A DNA stretch of 51,859 nucleotides from DAISIL01 sp036822015 (GCA_036822015.1 DAISIL010000019.1:1-51859), one strand, 5' to 3'; counted from the stretch's first letter, positions 33,289 to 42,147 are shown. Notes: a model not told the origin generated them from the sequence alone. Made by a program: numbers and translations.

Positions 33289-33852
33289 TCAAGAACGTAC
33301 TTTATCAATCGTTACGGAAAGGGTAAAAAACTTCTGTACGGGGCTTTCTTCGGCATCAAAAAAATGAGTTTCGAGGGGATGCCCCGACCGGCGCACCAGT
33401 TCGATCAGTCCGATATTTGCCCCCGAGGTAGAATCCAGACGGGCATGTACGCGGCGTTGCTGGCGGTGATAGTCCTGTAGCTCTTGCGTCGTCAGTTGGT
33501 TAATGAAATGACAACGCTCGGCGATGGACTCCTCCTTTGTGCGCAAGATCAAATTACCGGAAGTAACCCGATAAAACGTATCACTTTGGGTGATGACAAT
33601 GATTCCACAGCCGACATCGGTTTTTTCTACCGGCACATATTCCCGCTCTTCCGAGTAGTGGTAAATGTTTTGGGCCATCTCTACGGCAATCGAAAAAAGA
33701 CGGCGGCTTAAGATGCGGTCTTTTTCCCCGTTGCGCAGCGTCAGTCCAATCAAGGCCAGGACATCCTGTGTCATCACCCCACGAAAGGCGAACGAAATGT
33801 GATGTTGTTCGAGGTATAACTTAAACGGGTGTAGCTTGAAGTCAGCAGTCAT
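33289..33852 (-). CDS. SiaB family protein kinase (DUF6272)
   Basis: A 187-residue protein resembling SiaB-type HATPase kinases. FRGVMTQDVLALIGLTLR near the start, FSIAVEMAQNIYHYSEER (the N-box helix with Glu and Asn) and SGANIGLIELVRRSGHPLETHF near the C-terminus match the family. In Pseudomonas, SiaB phosphorylates the SpoIIAA-like SiaC and the module controls aggregation through a diguanylate cyclase. No siaC or siaA-like gene is adjacent, so the partner is elsewhere or different. A possible promoter (TTG, 20 bases, TATCTTGC) lies upstream. Confidence 0.8.
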   Translation of the reverse strand: MTADFKLHPFKLYLEQHHISFAFRGVMTQDVLALIGLTLRNGEKDRILSRRLFSIAVEMAQNIYHYSEEREYVPVEKTDVGCGIIVITQSDTFYRVTSGNLILRTKEESIAERCHFINQLTTQELQDYHRQQRRVHARLDSTSGANIGLIELVRRSGHPLETHFFDAEESPVQKFFTLSVTIDKVRS

Positions 33853-33956
33853 GGAGTAATTCGCGCATCAAGGCATGTCGTATCTGTTGGGCAAGATAGG
33901 GGAGTTTTGCAGAAAAAACAAATTTGATACGCGCCTTTATCGGGAGGGGCTATGCT

Positions 33957-34457
33957 TTACAAGGGTTCCTGGGCATAGAGGACGAACTCATGTTCCCACA
34001 TTTTTTTGCGCACCCCTGAATAGATTTCTTCCAGATATACCTCCACCGATACCACGGGATTTTTCTTTTCGGGATGCCGAATGCGTCCAGTCATTTCGAG
34101 AAAAGCAGGTTGATGCAAGGGCGGGTAGTGATCGGGGTTGAGGGGCGACTGGCACAGCATGGGATACCGACAAAAGCGGGTAGCCGTTACCTGGGCCACC
34201 TCCTCGATTTGTCGGGCGATGTGCAGGGATAGTTCGTCGGGTTTCTTTTGGTCGGGATTGAGTTTTTGGCAGATGCGCGTTTCTGCCCGCCGCATCCGGG
34301 CCACCAATGCCCCGTGGCTTTCTTCGGCCGGCGTTTCTCCCTTTTGGGTAACGCCGGATATATCTCCGCAAAAGATTTGATAATTGGGGCGAAGCATGTT
34401 CTCAAATACTTCACTTTGTGCTGCGGGTGTATGCGGCGTATGTTTACTGGCTTTCAT
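33957..34457 (-). CDS. Hypothetical protein
   Basis: A 166-residue soluble protein without signal or membrane segment. It has four cysteines (about 30, 63, 96 and 102), a His/Thr/Pro-rich N-terminus, a central amphipathic helix (LSLHIARQIEEVAQVTATRF) and a beta-rich C-terminus (VVSVEVYLEEIYSG, WEHEFVLYAQ). I recognise no family. Support comes from a full-length open frame with an ATG in a reverse-strand run and from the lack of any other credible gene here. Confidence 0.6.
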   Translation of the reverse strand: MKASKHTPHTPAAQSEVFENMLRPNYQIFCGDISGVTQKGETPAEESHGALVARMRRAETRICQKLNPDQKKPDELSLHIARQIEEVAQVTATRFCRYPMLCQSPLNPDHYPPLHQPAFLEMTGRIRHPEKKNPVVSVEVYLEEIYSGVRKKMWEHEFVLYAQEPL

Positions 34458-34521
34458 AACTACGGTGGTTTCAACGAGATTTGTCCTATAAAAAAGGTGT
34501 TGAAGCCAAAGGTTTTGTTCG

Positions 34522-35181
34522 TTATTCTTTTTTCAAGCGTTCGGAAAACTTCTGTTTAATTTTTTGCACCTTAGGGGAAATCACATAGACGCAGTAGGGG
34601 TTGCTGCTCTTGTTTTGGTTGTAATAATTTTGGTGATAATCCTCGGCGGGATAAAAGACATCCAGTGGTGTGATCTCCGTAACGATGGGGTCTTTCCAGA
34701 GCTTGGCGGCTTCGGTTTCGGCTTTGGATTGGAGTGCTGCTGCTTTTTGTGCGTCGTTGTGATAAAAGATGGCAGATCGGTATTGCGTCCCGACATCGTT
34801 GCCTTGTCTGTTGAGGGTGGTGGGGTCGTGGGCGTGCCAGAAAACATCCAGGACTTCGGCGTAGGTGATCTTGGCAGGGTCAAAGTAAACCTGGACTACC
34901 TCGGCGTGTCCTGTTGTACCGGTACAGATCGCTTTGTAGGTCGGGTTGGGGACGTGTCCGCCGGTATAACCCGAGACGATTTTCTCGATGCCCTCTATGC
35001 GCTGATAGACGGCTTCTACACACCAAAAGCAGCCCCCGCCCAGGGTGGCTATTTCCCAATTTTCGTTGATCGTTTGATTTTGCATCGTTGAGGAGGTCTC
35101 TGGGCTTGTGGACGTGGATTGCCCACAAGCCGAAAAAGAAAGACTTAACAAGAAGATCAGAAAGAAAGTTTGTCCGTACAT
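34522..35181 (-). CDS. msrA: Peptide-methionine (S)-S-oxide reductase, lipoprotein form
   Basis: A 219-residue MsrA. An N-terminal lipobox SFSAC (Cys19) predicts export and lipid anchoring, giving an envelope repair enzyme. The catalytic GCFWC motif has Cys51 as nucleophile and Cys54; GYTGGHVPNPTY, GHAEVVQVYFDP, DVFWHAHDPTT, GTQYRSAIF and AEDYHQNYY complete the family pattern. No MsrB domain is fused. It lies 6 bases downstream of the ilvE stop, so the two could share a transcript. Confidence 0.95.
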   Translation of the reverse strand: MYGQTFFLIFLLSLSFSACGQSTSTSPETSSTMQNQTINENWEIATLGGGCFWCVEAVYQRIEGIEKIVSGYTGGHVPNPTYKAICTGTTGHAEVVQVYFDPAKITYAEVLDVFWHAHDPTTLNRQGNDVGTQYRSAIFYHNDAQKAAALQSKAETEAAKLWKDPIVTEITPLDVFYPAEDYHQNYYNQNKSSNPYCVYVISPKVQKIKQKFSERLKKE

Positions 35182-35187
35182 CGTAAT

Positions 35188-36285
35188 TTAGGAAAGTGCC
35201 GGAGCGGCGGTTTGGATAAGGTGAACCCACTGATAGGTATCGGGGATACGCCCGTAACGGATGTCATTGAGGGTCTGCAAGATGCGTACCGAAAGATGGG
35301 CTTCTGTGCTGCCCACAGGAATCTCATAGTCGCGTCCATCAAAGCCGATCAAACAAATCGGGCTGATGGTAGCCGCCGTTCCTACGCCAAAGGCTTCTTT
35401 GAGTGTGCCGGCTTCGAGATGGTCGATGACCTCCCGAACGGACACGCGGCGTTCTTCCACTCGGACACCCCAATCCTTAACCAGGGTCAGGACGGATTTG
35501 CGGGTAATGCCCGAAAGTACCGTATCGCCGGCTGGCGGCGTAACGAGCGTATCGCCCAGGACAAACATCACGTTCATCGTCCCGGCTTCTTCGATGTAGC
35601 TATGCGTGATGGCATCCGTCCAGATAAGCTGATGGTAGCCTTGTTGTTGGGCGAGCTTGGCGGGATAAAGTGATCCGGCGTAGTTGCCGGCCGCCTTTGC
35701 AAAACCCGTACCACCGGCCACGGCGCGGGTATAGTGCGTCTCGATCTTGACCCGAACAGGCTCTTTGTAGTACGCCCCCACGGGTGAGCAGAAGATCATA
35801 AACCGATACGTAAGCGAGGGCTGTAAGCCTACGTAGGCATCCGTAGCAAACATAAACGGGCGGATGTAGAGTGCCATACCCTGCTTTTGGGGAATCCATC
35901 CGGCATCTAGGCGGAGGAGTTCGTTCAGGGCCTGGAAGTATATCTCTTCGGGGAGTTCGGGCATACACATCCGGACGGCCGATTTGTTGAGGCGTTTGAG
36001 GTTTTCGTCGGGGCGAAAAACCATTACCTGGCCAGCTTCGTTGCGGTAGGCTTTCAATCCTTCAAAGATGGCTTGTCCGTAATGCAAAGCAGAGGTTGCC
36101 GGACTCATCAGCAAGCTGCCATAAGGGACGATGCGGGAATTAACCCATGCCGTACCGTCGTAGTCGGTGATGAACATATGATCGGCGTAGGCGCGTCCGA
36201 AGGTCAGGTTATCAAAATCCATGTTTGGGAGGCGAGATTCCTCAACCTTCTCTATACTAAGGTCTAAGGCGGCTAGTGTGGTCAT
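35188..36285 (-). CDS. ilvE: Branched-chain amino acid aminotransferase
   Basis: A 365-residue fold-type IV PLP enzyme that makes or degrades leucine, isoleucine and valine. LHYGQAIFEGLKAYR, RPDENLKRLNKSAVRMCMP, YIRPFMFATD, GFAKAAGNYAGSL (with the PLP-binding lysine), EEAGTMNVMFV and GVGTAATISPI are characteristic of the long (BCAT-type II) form. The length is as expected. The start at 36285 gives a normal N-terminus (FGRAYADHMFITDY follows). Confidence 0.95.
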   Translation of the reverse strand: MTTLAALDLSIEKVEESRLPNMDFDNLTFGRAYADHMFITDYDGTAWVNSRIVPYGSLLMSPATSALHYGQAIFEGLKAYRNEAGQVMVFRPDENLKRLNKSAVRMCMPELPEEIYFQALNELLRLDAGWIPQKQGMALYIRPFMFATDAYVGLQPSLTYRFMIFCSPVGAYYKEPVRVKIETHYTRAVAGGTGFAKAAGNYAGSLYPAKLAQQQGYHQLIWTDAITHSYIEEAGTMNVMFVLGDTLVTPPAGDTVLSGITRKSVLTLVKDWGVRVEERRVSVREVIDHLEAGTLKEAFGVGTAATISPICLIGFDGRDYEIPVGSTEAHLSVRILQTLNDIRYGRIPDTYQWVHLIQTAAPALS

Positions 36286-36350
36286 CAGCGTCGGTTATTT
36301 ATGTGTCATAAATGGTTAATATACAAAAAAAGTACGGGAAAAGTTGGGGA

Positions 36351-37169
36351 TTAAGCCTGGGTGTTTTCCCAAAAAGCCTTAATGGCCGCCCGAACGCTGC
36401 CGTGTTGGTGCAACAAATCGCGGGCTTCTGCCGAGCTAACGGGCAGTTCGGCTTGCAAAAAACGAACGGCGCGTTCCCAGAGTTTGTCGTTGGAGAGCTG
36501 CATGTCGATCATCTTGTTGCCGCGCACGTGTCCGAGTTGGATCATGGTGGCGGTAGAGATCATGTTCAGGACGAGCTTTTGGGCTGTCCCTGCTTTGAGG
36601 CGCGTGCTGCCCGTCAGGACTTCGGGACCCACTACGGGAACGATGGCGTGTATGGCTTCGGCAATCAAAGGAGCGTTAGCGTTACAGGTCAGGCAGGCCG
36701 TGAGCAGGCCCGCTGCATGGGCCGCCCGCACCCCCCCGATCACATACGGCGTGCGCCCGGAAGCCGCAATGCCCAGGACGGTATCCAGGGATGTGGGATG
36801 GTGGGCTTGCATGTCGCGCCAGGCTCCCTCCAGGTCGTCTTCGGCAAACTCCACCGCCTGACGGATAGCCCCATCCCCCCCAGCGATCAGTCCAATGACC
36901 CGATCCGGAGACACCCCAAAAGTGGGCGGGCATTCGGAGGCATCCACGATACCTAAGCGTCCGCTGGTGCCGGCCCCCAAATAAAACAGCCGCCCGCCGG
37001 CAGCCATCCGAGGGACGAGAGCCTCCACAAAAGCCGTGATTTCGGGCAAGACCTTACCCACAGCCAACGGTACGCTACGATCCTCTGCGTTTAGGATGGT
37101 GAGTAGCTCCTCAACAGGGCGTTGCTCGAGGTGATCGTAAAAAGAATCGGATTCGGTGGTAGGGTGCAT
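36351..37169 (-). CDS. murQ: N-acetylmuramic acid 6-phosphate etherase
   Basis: A 272-residue SIS-domain enzyme that splits the lactyl ether of MurNAc-6-phosphate in cell-wall recycling. RLFYLGAGTSGRLGIVDASECPPTFG is the sugar-phosphate site, followed by GLIAGGDGAIRQAVE, DDLEGAWRDM, TGSTRLKAGTAQKLVLNMISTATMI and GHVRGNKMIDM. The C-terminal helical domain is present. The start MHPTTESDS at 37169 fits the family better than one 16 codons upstream. The gene is divergent from the winged-helix regulator, with 78 bases between them. Confidence 0.94.
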   Translation of the reverse strand: MHPTTESDSFYDHLEQRPVEELLTILNAEDRSVPLAVGKVLPEITAFVEALVPRMAAGGRLFYLGAGTSGRLGIVDASECPPTFGVSPDRVIGLIAGGDGAIRQAVEFAEDDLEGAWRDMQAHHPTSLDTVLGIAASGRTPYVIGGVRAAHAAGLLTACLTCNANAPLIAEAIHAIVPVVGPEVLTGSTRLKAGTAQKLVLNMISTATMIQLGHVRGNKMIDMQLSNDKLWERAVRFLQAELPVSSAEARDLLHQHGSVRAAIKAFWENTQA

Positions 37170-37247
37170 TTGGGGAGTAAAGGTAAATATTTGATGCGTA
37201 GGAGTGCGGGTTTTCAAAAAAAACGTGTATTTTTACTCACAAAAGCT

Positions 37248-37592
37248 ATGCCTGCAACCATCAAAGAAGTCGTTTTTCAGTTGGACGGGGCGATCAACCA
37301 TCGTTTTCGCCTGGGGATCATGTCCATTTTATTGCATCATCCCACGGTAGAGTTCAACGAACTCAAGCGGCTGTTGGGCCTGACGGAAGGCAACCTGGCG
37401 AGCCATTTGCGCGGGCTTGAAAAGATTGAGTATATCGCCGTCCATAAGCAGTTTGTTGGCCGCCGTCCCAATACCCGCTACCGTCTCACCAATCGTGGAA
37501 AAAAAGCCTTCCTGCGCCATCAGCAAGCCCTGGAGCAACTCGTGAACGCCAATCGTCAAGCTTTCCAAAAACTTCAGGTGTCCGATGAATAA
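37248..37592 (+). CDS. Winged-helix transcriptional regulator
   Basis: A 114-residue single-domain protein. FRLGIMSILLHHPTVEFNELKRLLGLTEGNLASHLRGLEKIEYI is a winged-helix DNA-binding core (helix-turn-helix around residues 35-60), followed by the wing VHKQFVGRRPNTRYRLTNRGKKAF and a C-terminal helix for dimerisation. It resembles the ArsR/MarR-like DNA-binding family annotated as winged-helix domain proteins. No cysteine metal site is visible. It is divergent from murQ, which it might control. The frame opens earlier, at 37122, but the ATG at 37248 gives the proper N-terminus. Confidence 0.85.
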   Translation: MPATIKEVVFQLDGAINHRFRLGIMSILLHHPTVEFNELKRLLGLTEGNLASHLRGLEKIEYIAVHKQFVGRRPNTRYRLTNRGKKAFLRHQQALEQLVNANRQAFQKLQVSDE

Positions 37593-37619
37593 ATAAGACA
37601 CGGGATAATTTTTTTTTGA

Positions 37620-37627
37620 TAGGTTTG
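37620..37627 (+). promoter_or_regulatory. -7 box for gdhA
   Basis: TAGGTTTG fits TAnnTTTG. It lies 61 bases before the ATG at 37689, giving a leader of about 55 bases. No -33 TTG at proper spacing is visible. Confidence 0.4.
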
Positions 37628-37688
37628 TAGCACCAAAATTGTTAGATCATCCTTACTACAAGTTACCACACCAAACACATCGCACATC

Positions 37689-39106
37689 ATGAGCAAAACC
37701 ATCGACCATGACCGCTTAGGTAAAGAATTTTACCAAGATGTCTTGAACTTTTTCGATCATGCGGCTTCGTTCACGCATCACCCCAAAGGGCTTTTGGAGC
37801 AGATCAAATGGCCCAACAGCACCTACGAAATGCACTTCCCCATCAAGGTTGGGCGGGACGACTACCGCGTCATCAAAGCCTGGCGCGTCCAGCACTCGCT
37901 CCACAAAAAACCCGTCAAAGGAGGCATCCGCTTCGCTGAAAGTGTCAATGCAGAGGAGGTCAAAGCCTTAGCTATGCTGATGACCTTCAAGTGCGCCCTG
38001 GTCAATGTTCCCNNNNNNNNNNCAACCCGCACACCTGCTCCCCCGAGCAACTCTAAAACATCACCCGCCGCTATACCAGTGAGCTGGTGCGCAAAAACTT
38101 CATCGGCCCCGAAATCGACGTACCCGCCCCCGACTACGGCACGGGGCCCCGAGAGATGGCCTGGATAGCCGATACCTACGAACTCTTCCGCCCAGGCATC
38201 AATGCCCTTGGCTGCGTAACGGGCAAGCCCATCTCCCAACACGGCATCCGAGGCAGAACCGAAGCCACCGGCCGTGGCGTTTTTTATGGGCTACGCGAGG
38301 CCGTCAGTATCGCCGAAGACATGAAAATCCTCGGCCTGACCCCAGGCATGGAAGGCAAGCGCGTCATTGTTCAGGGCTTTGGTAACGTGGGCTACCACGC
38401 CGCCAAATACTGCCAGGAAGGCGGGGCGGTCATCGTCGGTATCGCCGAGTATGAAGGTGGTATCTATGACCCCAACGGCATCGACGTAGAAGAACTCTTG
38501 AAGCATCGCCGCGAAACCAAATCTATCCTCAACTTCAAGAACGCCAAAAATATCGACCGCCCCAGCCAACAACTCCTCGAGTACGACTGCGATATCCTCA
38601 TCCCGGCCGCCCTCGAAAACCAAATCACGGCCGAAAATGCCCCCCGCATCAAAGCCAAAATCATCGGAGAGGGTGCCAACGGCCCCGTCAGCTCGGAGGC
38701 AGCCGATATTCTGTTCAAGAAAGGCTGTATGGTCGTTCCGGATCTCTACCTCAACGCCGGCGGTGTAACGGTCTCTTACTTTGAGTGGCTCAAAAACCTA
38801 TCCCGTGTTTCGTTCGGCAAAATCCAACGCCGCTACAACGAAAACGAAAACGTCCGTATCGTAGAAGCCATCGAAAGCACCTCTGGGGCAGGCATCTCCG
38901 CCGAACTCAAGAAGCTCATCACCCGTGGCCCCCGCGAAGAAGACCTCGTCAATTCGGGTTTGGAGGAAACCATGATTATCTCTTATCACCAGATTCGGGA
39001 TACCTGGCGCGAACAAAACCGCAATCAAACCCTACGGACAGCCGCCTTTATCGCAGCCATCGACAAAATCGCGACAGCTTACATTGATTCGGGTATCTTC
39101 CCCTGA
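37689..39106 (+). CDS. gdhA: Glu/Leu/Phe/Val dehydrogenase (glutamate dehydrogenase), interrupted by a gap and an in-frame stop
   Basis: The N-terminal part (37689-38012) has KPVKGGIRFAESVNAEEVKALAMLMTFKCALVNVP, the substrate lysine region. The C-terminal part (38024-39106) has NPHTCSPEQL, NITRRYTSELVRKNFIGPEIDVPAPDYGTGPREMAW, GRTEATGRGVFYGL, VQGFGNVGYHAA and EGANGPVSSEAADILF. It interconverts glutamate and 2-oxoglutarate. Ns at 38013-38022 replace about ten expected residues (family: a GGAKGGV-type loop), so the true gap is probably near 29 bases. After the gap, TAA at 38054-38056 sits where relatives have Glu (GAA or GAG), a one-base change. I consider this a probable sequence error near a contig end, but a real nonsense mutation is not excluded. 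Confidence 0.88.
38013..38022. other. Assembly gap (10 N) in gdhA
   Basis: Ten Ns stand between codons for VNVP and NPHT. Ten bases do not restore the reading frame; about 29 missing bases would restore both the frame and the usual conserved loop of the family. Confidence 0.9.
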
Positions 39107-39121
39107 TCTTGCCTAAGCAAA

Positions 39122-39406
39122 CTAATGCCTCATCCCACAAACCGTGCAATCGGTTTGCCGCTGGATGGGGCGTTTTTTTGGGCTGTGGCGATGTCCAAAA
39201 TAAAGTGGATCGGTGTATTGCGGGTGCGATAGCTCGTTGATCCATTTCTGTTGGAGGCGCGGCGAAAGCCGCGCAAACTCCTCCGGCGTGGGCGGGCGAG
39301 CCTCGCGCGGGGGCGGAACGGCTCCGCCTCGTACCAGGATAGGCTGGGGAGCCGCACAGGCCATGCAGCCGGCCAGCAGGCAGCCATAAAACAAATACTT
39401 TATCAT
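39122..39406 (-). CDS. Small lipoprotein of unknown function
   Basis: A 94-residue protein with a short signal ending in GCMAC or AGC, so a lipoprotein is likely. The mature part is proline- and arginine-rich (GGAVPPPREARPPTPEEF), then helical (FARLSPRLQQKWINELSH), and ends in TDCTVCGMRH. The CxxC near the end might bind metal. No family recognised. It ends 16 bases from the convergent gdhA stop and starts 30 bases after the trmD stop, so it may be co-transcribed with trmD. Confidence 0.6.
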   Translation of the reverse strand: MIKYLFYGCLLAGCMACAAPQPILVRGGAVPPPREARPPTPEEFARLSPRLQQKWINELSHPQYTDPLYFGHRHSPKKRPIQRQTDCTVCGMRH

Positions 39407-39435
39407 ACTTTTCTAACGGTATCGAAGCCGTTTTC

Positions 39436-40119
39436 TTATTGATCGGACAGTAAATCGGGTCTTCGGGTGCGGGTACGTGCCAGCGATTGCTCAAAACGCC
39501 AGGCGTCGATCTTTGCTTCATGCCCCGAAAGCAAGACCTCCGGAACGCGCCAACCCTCAAAATCGGCCGGACGTGTATAGACCGGCGGCGCCAACAAACC
39601 ATCCTGAAACGAATCACTCAAAGCGGAGGTCTCATCAGAAAGCACCCCAGGCAATAGCCGGATGATAGCATCGGTCAGCACGGCAGCCCCCAACTCTCCC
39701 CCCGACAGCACGTAGTCGCCGATGGAGATTTCGCGGGTCACCAAATGCTCCCGTACCCGCTCGTCCACCCCCTTGTAATGCCCACAAAGCAGGATCAGGT
39801 TTTGTTTCATGGAGAGTTCGTTGGCGATCGGTTGTCGGAGCGTCTGCCCATCAGGGGTGAGATAGATCACCTCATCGTAGCTGCGCTCGGCTTGCAAGGC
39901 TCGGATACAACGGGCGATGGCTTCAATACCCATCACCATCCCCGCCCCTCCGCCGTAGGCGTAATCGTCGATTTTTTGGTGTTTGTCGGTGCTATAGTCG
40001 CGGAGATTGTGCAGGCGCACCTGGGCTAAGCCTTTTTCCTGGGCCCGACCAATGATCGAATGCGCAAAAAAGCTCTCCAGAAGCTCGGGTAGGCAAGTGA
40101 TAATATCGAAAACCAGCAT
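39436..40119 (-). CDS. trmD: tRNA (guanine-N1)-methyltransferase TrmD
   Basis: A 227-residue SPOUT methyltransferase that makes m1G37 in tRNA. MLVFDIITCLPELLESFFAHSIIGRA, DDYAYGGGAGMVM, LLCGHYKGVDERV and ISIGDYVLSGGELGAAVL (the trefoil-knot SAM site) are all standard. PPVYTRPADFEGWRVPEVLLSGHEAKI starts the C-terminal helical domain. The ATG at 40119 is chosen because the family begins right at the first strand; an in-frame start ten codons earlier would add an atypical extension. Confidence 0.96.
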   Translation of the reverse strand: MLVFDIITCLPELLESFFAHSIIGRAQEKGLAQVRLHNLRDYSTDKHQKIDDYAYGGGAGMVMGIEAIARCIRALQAERSYDEVIYLTPDGQTLRQPIANELSMKQNLILLCGHYKGVDERVREHLVTREISIGDYVLSGGELGAAVLTDAIIRLLPGVLSDETSALSDSFQDGLLAPPVYTRPADFEGWRVPEVLLSGHEAKIDAWRFEQSLARTRTRRPDLLSDQ

Positions 40120-40151
40120 AGGCAAATGGAAGATAGATAATTCATGCAAAT

Positions 40152-41321
40152 TTAACGCATCGCGTCGGCAGGATCCGTGATCGCCCCGCGCCAGGCCGGA
40201 AAGATCGTAGCCGTCAGGTAAGGGATCAGGGACAAAAACAGGATCGTAAGCAAATCGCCCAAGCCCAGATGCGGCGGCAGGTCGTAGTGTGGATACAACA
40301 CCGACCAGCCCACCAAAAAGGGCCGCAGCAGCGGCGCACCCATCCCGAAGACGTGCCAGTAGGCGAGCAGCATACCGCTAAGGGTGGCCGTCAGGGCGAG
40401 CAGTGTACCCTCGATGAGCTTGGCCGCCAGGACATCCTGCACCTGCCAACCGATGCCTTTCAGGATGCCCAGTTCTTTTTTCTCTTGCCCGCTTAGCCCC
40501 GTGGCTCGTTCCCAGACCAGCAGCAAGAAAGCCAGTACCGAAATCATCGCACCAAAGATAAATATCCCGCCCCGCCAACCAAACAAAGCCGCATAGGTAG
40601 CCCGTAGCTGGGCCAGGCTCACCACCCGAAGCATCGGATACCGCTCCGCGATCTTCTGGCCCACCTTCGCGACCTCCCGAGGGTTGTGTATCTCCAGGGC
40701 TAGATCGGTGCTGTAGCCAGCAGGTAGCCCCAATACGCGCCGTGCCGTTGTGGTGGAGACAAGCAGCAAATCTTTGGTCAGCAAATCCGAAGCCGACGAA
40801 AAAGCCCCTACAATCCGAAGGCTCAAGCCCTCGCCTGCGCTATCAGGTAACGTAATGAAATCGCCGACCATCAAACCCCGCAACTCCAACAGCCCCGTAC
40901 CCAATACCACACTGCTATCGTTGAGCTGCCCAGCGATGCCCGCCTCAAGCTGCAAGTGATCCAGCCCCAGCAAGCTCGTATCCGTCCCCCAGACGGTACA
41001 GACCGCGCCCGTGGCATCGTCGTAGTAGTAGCCCCAATGCCGAGCGTAGCTCTGCTTGACCCCACGGATGCGGGAGACCTCCTCCTGTACATCCTCGGAG
41101 ATCGGTACCAGCCGCCCCCCCAAAAGCCGCTGTACCCATAGCTCGGGCATATCCCGTAGGAGGTCTTGCGTTTGGTGCTGCAATGCCCCCGTAAAAAAGA
41201 CCACCGACGCATAAAAAGCCACCACCAGCGTATAAATACCCCCCAAAAAAAGGTGCTTCCACTTATGGCGACCCCAAAAAGCCACCAGCGCGAACTGTGT
41301 CAGGTTCAAAAACTTTTGCAT
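40152..41321 (-). CDS. FtsX-like ABC transporter permease
   Basis: A 389-residue permease with the MacB/FtsX layout: one N-terminal membrane segment (about 25-45), a large extracytoplasmic domain (about 50-255) and three C-terminal membrane segments (about 258-278, 305-330 and 355-378). GQEKKELGILKGIGWQVQDVLAAKLIEG is the typical FtsX coupling-helix region. It needs an ATPase partner, which is not adjacent. Its 5' end overlaps the small upstream gene by 59 bases, indicating a paired unit. Role (lipoprotein or metal transport) unknown. Confidence 0.82.
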   Translation of the reverse strand: MQKFLNLTQFALVAFWGRHKWKHLFLGGIYTLVVAFYASVVFFTGALQHQTQDLLRDMPELWVQRLLGGRLVPISEDVQEEVSRIRGVKQSYARHWGYYYDDATGAVCTVWGTDTSLLGLDHLQLEAGIAGQLNDSSVVLGTGLLELRGLMVGDFITLPDSAGEGLSLRIVGAFSSASDLLTKDLLLVSTTTARRVLGLPAGYSTDLALEIHNPREVAKVGQKIAERYPMLRVVSLAQLRATYAALFGWRGGIFIFGAMISVLAFLLLVWERATGLSGQEKKELGILKGIGWQVQDVLAAKLIEGTLLALTATLSGMLLAYWHVFGMGAPLLRPFLVGWSVLYPHYDLPPHLGLGDLLTILFLSLIPYLTATIFPAWRGAITDPADAMR

Positions 41322-41583
41322 AAAAAAACGAAGACGAAGGAAAATGATCCAGATACGCCGGAAAATCCTGAAAGGCAGCCATCCACTCGGGCGTATGCAG
41401 GTGGCGGGTATGCCGCGACTCGGTAGAAAAAACGAAGTCGGTGAGCAAGAGCCGTTGCGTCAGTTGCCCCTGTGTAGTGGGCGGCTCAAAGGCAGCCCGC
41501 CCCCACAAACCCAACAAAAGCAAGCCTTCGGTAAGTAAAAACAACAACCACCAACGAAAGTTGCGCATCCGGATCACGATCAC
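41263..41583 (-). CDS. Small membrane-anchored partner of the FtsX-like permease
   Basis: A 106-residue protein: a basic start (RMRNFRW), one membrane segment (WLLFLLTEGLLLLGLWG) and about 75 extracytoplasmic residues with TPEWMAAFQDFPAYLDHFPSSSFFYAK. The first codon is GTG at 41583, overlapping the stop of the upstream gene by one base; an ATG at 41568 is an alternative. It overlaps the permease gene by 59 bases, so translation is coupled and the two products may work together. No known family recognised. Confidence 0.6.
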   Translation of the reverse strand: MIVIRMRNFRWWLLFLLTEGLLLLGLWGRAAFEPPTTQGQLTQRLLLTDFVFSTESRHTRHLHTPEWMAAFQDFPAYLDHFPSSSFFYAKVFEPDTVRAGGFLGSP

Positions 41584-42086
41584 TAGCGGCTTAGGAGTTC
41601 AAAGGAAGCAAAGAACTGCTCGGACTGGGGATAATCCAGGATGCTCATCGCACTAAGTTGGTAGATGCGATCGCGTGAGATCGCGACCAGATAATGAATA
41701 TGCACCCCGTTGGCACTCTTGAAGTGATACCGACGGGCAGGCAGACCGCCAAGATTGGTGGCTTGCTCTTGCTCCACGGCTCCTCCCAGGCTGCGGTGGT
41801 AGGTGCTGGCTTGTCGTTGAAGGGCCGCCTGGATGTCGGCTGGGTTTTGGCTCAAAAAGTCGTGTTGGTTGAACGAGATCATATAATAGGTTCCCGTCTT
41901 GGAGCGCGACCGGATGGTCATTGCCCGCTCGCGGTGGGTTTCGGGCGTACCGGGTAGCGCGATTTTGAAGTTGCCCGACCGATACGTATAAGTGCGCCAT
42001 TCTTCATTATTTGTCCAGCTGCTCATCAGCACAAACACACCGAGCAGTAAGAAAATCCGAAAAAATGTACGCCCAAGTCCTTTCAT
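41583..42086 (-). CDS. Secreted PsbP/DUF1795-like protein
   Basis: A 167-residue protein with an N-terminal signal/anchor (FFRIFLLLGVFVLMSSW) and a beta-rich body: WRTYTYRSGNFKIALPGTPE, TYYMISFNQHDFL, GLPARRYHFKSANGVHIHYLVAISRDRIYQLSAMS and FFASFELL. This is the pattern of PsbP-like/DUF1795 small secreted domains. Function unknown. An in-frame start five codons earlier exists; MKGLGRT at 42086 is preferred. It appears to be first in the transcript with the small membrane protein and the permease. Confidence 0.7.
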   Translation of the reverse strand: MKGLGRTFFRIFLLLGVFVLMSSWTNNEEWRTYTYRSGNFKIALPGTPETHRERAMTIRSRSKTGTYYMISFNQHDFLSQNPADIQAALQRQASTYHRSLGGAVEQEQATNLGGLPARRYHFKSANGVHIHYLVAISRDRIYQLSAMSILDYPQSEQFFASFELLSR

Positions 42087-42147
42087 AGCCAACATAATCA
42101 AATAAATATCCGTAATAACAAATTTAAGACCTTTTTCCCAAACAAAA

